64,000 bases of DNA from CADEDH01 sp050330635 (GTDB lineage: Bacteria > Actinomycetota > Acidimicrobiia > Acidimicrobiales > SZUA-35): positions 71,526-135,525 of the forward strand of contig JBHJNQ010000039.1 in the NCBI GenBank assembly GCA_050330635.1, read 5' to 3'. This document shows positions 59,312 to 64,000 of this stretch, in pieces. The translations under genes and the position numbers were made by a program. Below the pieces are notes generated by a model that made no database searches, was not told the origin of the DNA, and was given only the letters and a program-made list of their open reading frames with translations. Position 1 is the stretch's first letter, and each line of letters starts with the position of its first letter.

Positions 59312-60421
59312 TCAGCGTTCGACGACGGCGAGACCGTGGTCGGCCCGGTTCAGGGCCCGGGGCCCCTCCTCGGTGGCGACCACGATGTCCTCCAGGCGAG
59401 CACCCCAACGGCCGGGCACATAGAACCCGGGTTCGATCGAGAAGGCGTTGCCGGCGACCAACGCCTCGTCGTTGCCCTCGACCAGGTACGGGTCTTCGTG
59501 CTCCTCGACACCGATCCCGTGCCCCAGACGGTGGATGAAGAACTGGGCCAGGTCGGCCTCGGCCAGCCGATCGCGGGCCACCTTGTCGACGGCGGCGGCC
59601 GGGGTGCCGACGCGGGCGGCGGCCACGGCCGCGGCCTGGGCGCCATGGAGCGCGGCATAGGCCTCGGCGAACTCGGCCGGTGGCTCGCCGATGTGGACAC
59701 AGCGGGTGATGTCGGAGCAGTAGCCGGGCTCGCCCTCTCCCTCGTCGGTCGTGCCCCCGAAGTCGCACAACACGACCTCGCCCTCCTCGATGACCTTGTC
59801 GGAGGCGTGGTGGTGGGGGCTGGCGGCGTTGGGGCCCGAGGCCACGATGGCGAAGTTGACCTTTGCGTGACCCTCGGCCAGGATCCGCCGCGACAACTCG
59901 GCCGAAACATCGGCCTCGGTCCGGCCCACCAGCGGGATCTCTCCGCTCTGGAGGGCCGCCGCCACCCGGTCAACCCCGGCTGCGGCCCGGGCCAGGCGCT
60001 CGACCTCGTCGGCATCCTTGACCGCCCGCAGGGGTGAGGTCACCTTGCCCGCGGCCACCCACCGGGCGTCGGGCATGTCGTGTTGGAGGGCGACGAGGAA
60101 CCGGCTCCACGTGTGATCGCCGATGGCGACCGTGCCCCTGGCTGCGCTCAGCTCGACCACGATCGCCACCGGGTCGTCGGTCTCGCCCCAGGCCCGTATC
60201 GAGAACAGCTCGGGCCGAGGTACCACCCGCGGCACCTCGAAGGCGGGGAGCACGAGGCTCGCCTCGTCGTCGGCGGGCACCACCAGCATGGTCAGCCGCT
60301 CCAGGGGCATGGCCTCGTAGCCGATGAGCCAAGGAAGATCGGGGCCGACCGACAGGAGAAGGGTGTCGATGCCGGCCGCCGTCATGGCGGCCCGGACCCG
60401 GGACAATCGGCGCTCGAACAT
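59312..60421 (-). CDS. M24 family metallopeptidase (Xaa-Pro aminopeptidase-like)
   Basis: 369 aa. Creatinase-type N-terminal domain (1-130) and pita-bread catalytic domain with the five metal ligands: VVLCDFGG (Asp), YCSDITRCVH (Asp), HRLGHGIGVEEHEDP (His), AFSIEPGFYVPG (Glu) and ARLEDIVV (Glu). Xaa-Pro peptidase or proline dipeptidase activity is likely. ATG 60421 is seven bases from TATCCT (leaderless). Followed by a membrane protein gene. Confidence 0.9.
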   Translation of the reverse strand: MFERRLSRVRAAMTAAGIDTLLLSVGPDLPWLIGYEAMPLERLTMLVVPADDEASLVLPAFEVPRVVPRPELFSIRAWGETDDPVAIVVELSAARGTVAIGDHTWSRFLVALQHDMPDARWVAAGKVTSPLRAVKDADEVERLARAAAGVDRVAAALQSGEIPLVGRTEADVSAELSRRILAEGHAKVNFAIVASGPNAASPHHHASDKVIEEGEVVLCDFGGTTDEGEGEPGYCSDITRCVHIGEPPAEFAEAYAALHGAQAAAVAAARVGTPAAAVDKVARDRLAEADLAQFFIHRLGHGIGVEEHEDPYLVEGNDEALVAGNAFSIEPGFYVPGRWGARLEDIVVATEEGPRALNRADHGLAVVER

Positions 60422-60428
60422 GGGTCCA

Positions 60429-60434
60429 AGGATA
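60429..60434 (-). promoter_or_regulatory. -10 element of the M24 peptidase operon (leaderless)
   Basis: TATCCT on the minus strand, seven bases before ATG 60421. Confidence 0.6.
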
Positions 60435-60558
60435 GGCCCCCCGCCCCGGTCTGCTTGAGTTCGGGCCGGCGGGGCCGATGGAGTGCTGGCGCGGGGAGCG
60501 GGTCCCGGCGCCCGTCGACCACGGATGGCTCGGCGGACAAGCGACTACGGCAGGCGGC

Positions 60559-61233
60559 ATGACACGAGTGGCGGCGCTCACCCCACGGACCGAGGCCCGG
60601 CTCCGGCCCGGCGCGTCCCGGCTGGTGGCCGGCACCGCCGAGCGTGTGGCCCGGCGGCTGGACGAGCTCCTGGCCTCCTCCGACCTGTCGCGCCGGGAGC
60701 TGCAGGCCACCCATCGCCGGATATCCCTGCTCGACCGGGAGGGGACGGCGCCGTCCGCCAACGAGTTCTGGGAGGCCGCAGCGGCCCCCCGGGCCGACTT
60801 CCTCGTCCGCCGGGCCCTCGCCATCCTCGACGAGGAGCTGTGGCTGCTGACCGGGGCGGTGAGGGCCGGGGTCTGCGTCCCGGACGACGCCGGAGTCAGC
60901 GCGCGCGACGCCTATCTGCATCTCGTGGCGGCGCTGCCGGACGGCGCCGCCATCGACGAGCTCGGACGGTGGTGGCAGCGGCGGCTGCGGTGGGCGGCGG
61001 TGGCCGGCTCGATCCCTGCCGTCCTGACCGCCCGACCGGGCGAGATCGATCTCGTCGTGTCCAACCACGAGATGGTGCTTCTCGACCGGGCGCCGTGGTC
61101 GCACGGCGACCGGCTCCTCTCGGCCTTCGAGCTGGGGCGCAACGAGCTGACCGGGCGAGGCCGGCAACGGGTGGCCGAGGCGGTGAACCGTCTCGTGGTC
61201 GGACCGGACGCCCTCCCCCCGCTGGCAGCCTGA
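60559..61233 (+). CDS. Hypothetical helical protein
   Basis: 224 aa from ATG 60559; an upstream ATG at 60478 would add 27 residues of shadow-like composition, so I prefer the shorter form. Mostly alpha-helical and Leu/Ala/Arg-rich: RLVAGTAERVARRLDELLAS, TAPSANEFWEAAAAPRADFL and IDELGRWWQRRLRWAAVAGS, ending GRNELTGRGRQRVAEAVNRL. No signal, membrane segment or known motif. Function unknown. Confidence 0.65.
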   Translation: MTRVAALTPRTEARLRPGASRLVAGTAERVARRLDELLASSDLSRRELQATHRRISLLDREGTAPSANEFWEAAAAPRADFLVRRALAILDEELWLLTGAVRAGVCVPDDAGVSARDAYLHLVAALPDGAAIDELGRWWQRRLRWAAVAGSIPAVLTARPGEIDLVVSNHEMVLLDRAPWSHGDRLLSAFELGRNELTGRGRQRVAEAVNRLVVGPDALPPLAA

Positions 61234-61273
61234 GGGCGGGACGCCGGCGGGCCGAACGGGCCCGGATGGCGGC

Positions 61274-61519
61274 ATGCTGTGGGCCGTGCATCCCGTGTCG
61301 ACCGCCTTGTTCCTACTCGGCTACGGGCTGGCCCTGCCGATCGGGCTGAGGATGGTCCCGATCGTCGCCCAGCAGCACCGACTGGCCTTCGCCGGGCATC
61401 AGGTGGGTGTGGTGATCGTCCTCGTCGGCTGGCTGCTGCGGGGCAGTGTCGGCATCGCCGTCATCCACGCGCTGTGGCTGGTGGGGGCCAGGATCTGGTT
61501 CTCGTGGGCTGCCCGGTGA
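61274..61519 (+). CDS. Small hypothetical membrane protein
   Basis: 81 aa with two hydrophobic segments (about 7-25 and 42-72): STALFLLGYGLALPIGLRMV, then HQVGVVIVLVGWLLRGSVGI and IHALWLVGARIWFSW. It is 40 bases after the previous gene and could share its transcript. Its last 59 bases overlap the end of the convergent lipB-lipA gene, which is a reason for caution. Confidence 0.5.
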   Translation: MLWAVHPVSTALFLLGYGLALPIGLRMVPIVAQQHRLAFAGHQVGVVIVLVGWLLRGSVGIAVIHALWLVGARIWFSWAAR

Positions 61520-63191
61520 TGGCCTCGAGAGCGGAGCCGGCATGGTGGCTCGACCGGGTCAGGGGGCTGGCTTCCACGTGGGGGATGCCGAGCTCCGATT
61601 CGCCGAACGCCTTGAGGTCGTCGAACTCGTCCGGGGTCCACCAGCGTTGCACCGGCAGGTGGTCGGCCGTCGGGCGCAGGTACTGGCCGACGGTGACGAT
61701 CCCCACCCCGACGGCGGCCAGATCGGCGAGGGTGGCCTCGACCTCGCTCCGCTCCTCACCCAGCCCGACGATGATCCCCGACTTGGTCGTCGCCCCCGCC
61801 AGGCCGGCCCGGGCCAGCAGAGCCAGGCTGCGCCCGTAGGCGGCGGACGGACGGACGGCGCGCTGGAGGCGGGCCACCGTCTCGATGTTGTGGTTGACCA
61901 CGTCGGGCCGGGAGCCCAGCACGACGGTCAGCGCCTCGGCCGAACCTCCCAGGTCGGAGATCAGGACCTCGACCGTGGCGTCCGGAGCCCGGAGGCGCAC
62001 GGCCTCGACCGTGGCCGCAACGTGGGCCGCCCCTCCGTCGTCGAGGTCGTCGCGGGCGACCATCGTGAGCACGGCATGGCTGAGCCCGAGCTCGACCACG
62101 GCGTCGGCCACCCGCCCCGGCTCGGCCCCGTCGGGGGGCAGGGGCCGTCGGGTGTCGACGAGGCAGAAGCCACAGGCCCGGGTACAGCGGTCGCCCAGTA
62201 CCATGAACGTGGCCGTGCCCTCGTTCCAGCATTCGAAGATGTTGGGACAGCCGGCCTCCTCGCACACGGTCACCAGGTCGAGGCGGCGGGACACGGCCTT
62301 GAGCCGCCGGTAGCCGGGATCGGTGCGGAGCTTGACCCGCATCCACGGCGGCTTGCGCTCGCCCACCTCCATTCCGGCGCCGACACCGGCGTCCGCCAGT
62401 CGGCCCCGGAGCCGGACGGGCACCCCCCCGCCGTCGGCCGGACGGGCGCCGGCGCTGCGAGCGACCCCTCGGGTGAACGGCGACAGGTCGTCGGACCGGA
62501 CCCGCCACGCCACGTCCTGGCGCTCGATGGGCCGGACGGGCTCGAGGTGGCGCCCGGCCCGCTCCGCCACCAGGTCGACGACCCGCTGCATGCCGACGTC
62601 GATCCCCTCGGCCCGCAGGGAGGTCACCGCCTTGTCGGCGATGCCGCACGGCACGATGTGGCCGAACCAGCCGAGATCGACGTCGACGTTGAGGGCGAAG
62701 CCGTGCATCGATCGACCGCGGCTGAGCTTCACCCCGACGGCGGCGATCTTGCGCTGGCGTTCGCCTCCGGGGTCGAGCCAGACCCCGGGCGATCCCGCAA
62801 CCCGTCCGGCGTCCAGGTCGAGCTCGGCCAGCACATCGATCAGGAGCCGCTCGATGCTGGTGACGTAGGCCACGGTGTCGGCCATGCCGCCGCCCCGCTT
62901 GCCGGGCACCGACAGCACCGGGTAGCCGACCAGCTGTCCCGGGCCGTGGAACGTGACGTCGCCGCCCCGATCGACCCGGTGGACCCCGGCGCCGACGGTG
63001 GTGGGGTCGACGAGGAGATTGGCCTCGTCGGCCCGTACCCCGAGCGTGTAGACGGGGGGGTGGGTGCAGAGCAGGAGGTGGTCGTCGCCCCCGGCGAAGA
63101 GGCCACGTTGCAGGTCCCAGGCCTCCTCGTAGCCGAGTTGGCCCAACCACCGGACCCGCAGGGGCCGGGTCCCATCCCGTCGAGCGGTCAC
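61461..63191 (-). CDS. lipB-lipA: LipB-LipA fusion: octanoyltransferase and lipoyl synthase in one frame
   Basis: 576 aa in one uninterrupted frame. LipB part (about 1-225): HRVDRGGDVTFHGPGQLVGY, KIAAVGVKLSRG and catalytic Cys182 in VPCGIADKAVTSL; it moves octanoate from ACP to a lipoyl domain. Linker about 226-275. LipA part (about 276-565): cysteines 310, 315 and 321 (CEEAGCPNIFEC) for the auxiliary cluster, 336, 340 and 343 (CTRACGFC) for the radical-SAM cluster, and the terminal RSS; it inserts two sulfurs. An internal ATG (62372) or GTG (62366) could also start LipA alone. GTG 63191 overlaps the E2 stop. Confidence 0.9.
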   Translation of the reverse strand: MTARRDGTRPLRVRWLGQLGYEEAWDLQRGLFAGGDDHLLLCTHPPVYTLGVRADEANLLVDPTTVGAGVHRVDRGGDVTFHGPGQLVGYPVLSVPGKRGGGMADTVAYVTSIERLLIDVLAELDLDAGRVAGSPGVWLDPGGERQRKIAAVGVKLSRGRSMHGFALNVDVDLGWFGHIVPCGIADKAVTSLRAEGIDVGMQRVVDLVAERAGRHLEPVRPIERQDVAWRVRSDDLSPFTRGVARSAGARPADGGGVPVRLRGRLADAGVGAGMEVGERKPPWMRVKLRTDPGYRRLKAVSRRLDLVTVCEEAGCPNIFECWNEGTATFMVLGDRCTRACGFCLVDTRRPLPPDGAEPGRVADAVVELGLSHAVLTMVARDDLDDGGAAHVAATVEAVRLRAPDATVEVLISDLGGSAEALTVVLGSRPDVVNHNIETVARLQRAVRPSAAYGRSLALLARAGLAGATTKSGIIVGLGEERSEVEATLADLAAVGVGIVTVGQYLRPTADHLPVQRWWTPDEFDDLKAFGESELGIPHVEASPLTRSSHHAGSALEAITGQPTRTRSWPPPATARG

Positions 63192-64000
63192 GCCAGCTCC
63201 GCCTCCCAGTCCCTCGTCTCGATGATCTCCTTGGTCCGGGCCAGGAAGGCGGCGGCGTAGGCACCGTCGATGGCCCGGTGATCCCAGGCCATGGCGAGGA
63301 CGCCGACCGAATGGATGGCGAGCGACTCGTTGCCGTAGTCGTCCTCGATCACGACCGGCTTGCGCTTGACTCCGTCGGTGGACAGGATCGCCACCTGGGG
63401 CTGGTTGATTATGGGGAACTGCATCATCGTGCCGTAGCTCCCGGCGTTGGTCAGCGTGAACGTGCCGTTCGACAGTTCGTCGGGCGAGAGCTGCTTGGCC
63501 CGGGCCCGCCGGGCCAGATCGGCGATGTCGCGAGCGATGGCCCGCATCCGCTTGCCGTCGGCGTCGCGCACGACCGGGGCCAGCAGTCCCTGAAAGTCGA
63601 GGTCGACGGCGACGGCGAGGTTGACGTAGTTGTGGACGACGAGCTCCCGGTCGCCGACCGAGGCGTTGAGGTGGGGGTACTCGCGGAGGGCGTCGATAGT
63701 GGCCCGGGAGATGAACGGAAGGTAGGTGAGGCTGATGCCCTCCTCGTCCTTGAACCGCTGACCGTGGGCCTTCCGGACCTGCTCCACCCCCTCGTAGTCG
63801 ACCTCGATGGCGGTGAGGGTATGGGGGGCCACCGACTTCGACATCACCATGTGCTCGCCGGTCTTGAGGCGGATGTTCGACAGGGGCACCACGGCGTCGC
63901 GGGCACCGGCGTGGACCACGGGGGCCGGGGTCGGAGCCGGCGCCGGGACGGGCGCCGGCGAGGCCGCGGGCTGGGGGGCGGGCGCCGAGGGCTGGGCCGG
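63188..64000 (-). CDS. 2-oxoacid dehydrogenase E2 component, 3' part (gene cut at window edge)
   Basis: About 270 codons are visible; the 5' end lies beyond 64000. A Pro/Ala linker (SAPAPQPAASPAPVPAPAP) leads into the catalytic acyltransferase domain: PLSNIRLKTGEHMVMSKSVA, FISRATIDALREYPHLNASV, NGTFTLTNAGSYGTMMQFPI, PQVAILSTDGVKRKPV and the active-site DHRAIDGAYAAAF. Lipoyl domains and the E3-binding domain are expected upstream. The product needs lipoate, supplied by the LipB-LipA fusion that follows with a GTGA overlap. Pyruvate, 2-oxoglutarate or branched-chain specificity cannot be told. Confidence 0.9.
   Translation of the reverse strand, partial: PAQPSAPAPQPAASPAPVPAPAPTPAPVVHAGARDAVVPLSNIRLKTGEHMVMSKSVAPHTLTAIEVDYEGVEQVRKAHGQRFKDEEGISLTYLPFISRATIDALREYPHLNASVGDRELVVHNYVNLAVAVDLDFQGLLAPVVRDADGKRMRAIARDIADLARRARAKQLSPDELSNGTFTLTNAGSYGTMMQFPIINQPQVAILSTDGVKRKPVVIEDDYGNESLAIHSVGVLAMAWDHRAIDGAYAAAFLARTKEIIETRDWEAELA

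Noticed and set aside
60478..60558. Longer N-terminus for the hypothetical protein at 60559
   Set aside because: The added 27 residues have no helix or conservation-like pattern and lie over the divergent promoter region of the M24 gene.
1..64000. tRNA, rRNA, insertion sequences or attachment sites
   Set aside because: I read the gaps longer than about 70 bases and found no T-loop-like GGTTCGA sequence with a cloverleaf, no transposase and no terminal inverted repeats.

Overview
The window is very GC-rich (about 70% by eye) and densely coded, with many GTG starts and many 1-4 base overlaps between genes. It looks like chromosomal DNA of a deep-branching actinobacterium, most likely of the class Acidimicrobiia. 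The evidence is a phosphatidylinositol-mannoside gene set (pgsA, patA, pimA), a mycothiol ligase (mshC), DUF4214-tailed surface proteins, a DUF3048 lipoprotein with a Thr-rich linker, and the gene order thrS-HIT-pgsA-patA-pimA ... pdxS-pdxT-yebC ... ruvC-ruvA-ruvB, which matches Mycobacterium tuberculosis. I saw no insertion sequence, phage, CRISPR array, tRNA or rRNA.

Layout. 1-14714 (mostly minus): Holliday-junction genes ruvCAB, a divergent ABC exporter, yebC, the pyridoxal-phosphate synthase pair pdxST, a DUF3048 lipoprotein with a degenerate M48-like membrane protein, and the PIM operon led by thrS. 14862-17689: plsC-type acyltransferase, mshC and an InhA-like enoyl reductase. 17787-21492: two secreted coiled-coil M23 peptidases around an orphan ABC ATPase. 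21577-29963: birA diverging from a biotin carboxylase/BCCP subunit, an LpdA-like flavoprotein, a glycosyltransferase, and methylmalonyl-CoA mutase with its MeaB chaperone; carboxylase, mutase and MeaB outline propionyl-CoA to succinyl-CoA. 30007-42329: a surface-glycan locus with Wzm/Wzt on plus, facing a minus operon of fcl, three glycosyltransferases, a class I methyltransferase and an FkbM methyltransferase; a HAD-family protein with a leaderless upstream mini-ORF diverges from it. 42498-47116: SpoIID-like protein and peptidoglycan amidase, both with DUF4214 tails. 47278-53621: rhodanese-ThiF sulfurtransferase, sirtuin, a hypothetical/GT4 pair, a hypothetical protein and a polyprenyl-phosphate sugar transferase. 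53675-61519: PepA, amidohydrolase, Ku plus LigD-type polymerase (end joining), M24 peptidase with a membrane partner, and small hypotheticals. 61461-64000: a LipB-LipA fusion coupled to a truncated 2-oxoacid dehydrogenase E2 gene.

Two themes stand out. First, at least fourteen annotated genes plus one mini-ORF have a TANNNT -10 hexamer ending 6-8 bases before the start codon, with no Shine-Dalgarno: the architecture of leaderless mRNAs. This resolves several start sites and exposes a 43-codon mini-ORF (40498-40629) whose stop overlaps the start of the HAD gene. Second, three enzymes of the glycan locus carry coiled coils beside a Wzt with a C-terminal cargo-type domain, which suggests a cap-and-measure export system. 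Other notable points are the LipB-LipA fusion, a protease-like protein lacking its catalytic HEXXH, and a possible non-canonical start for the amidase.
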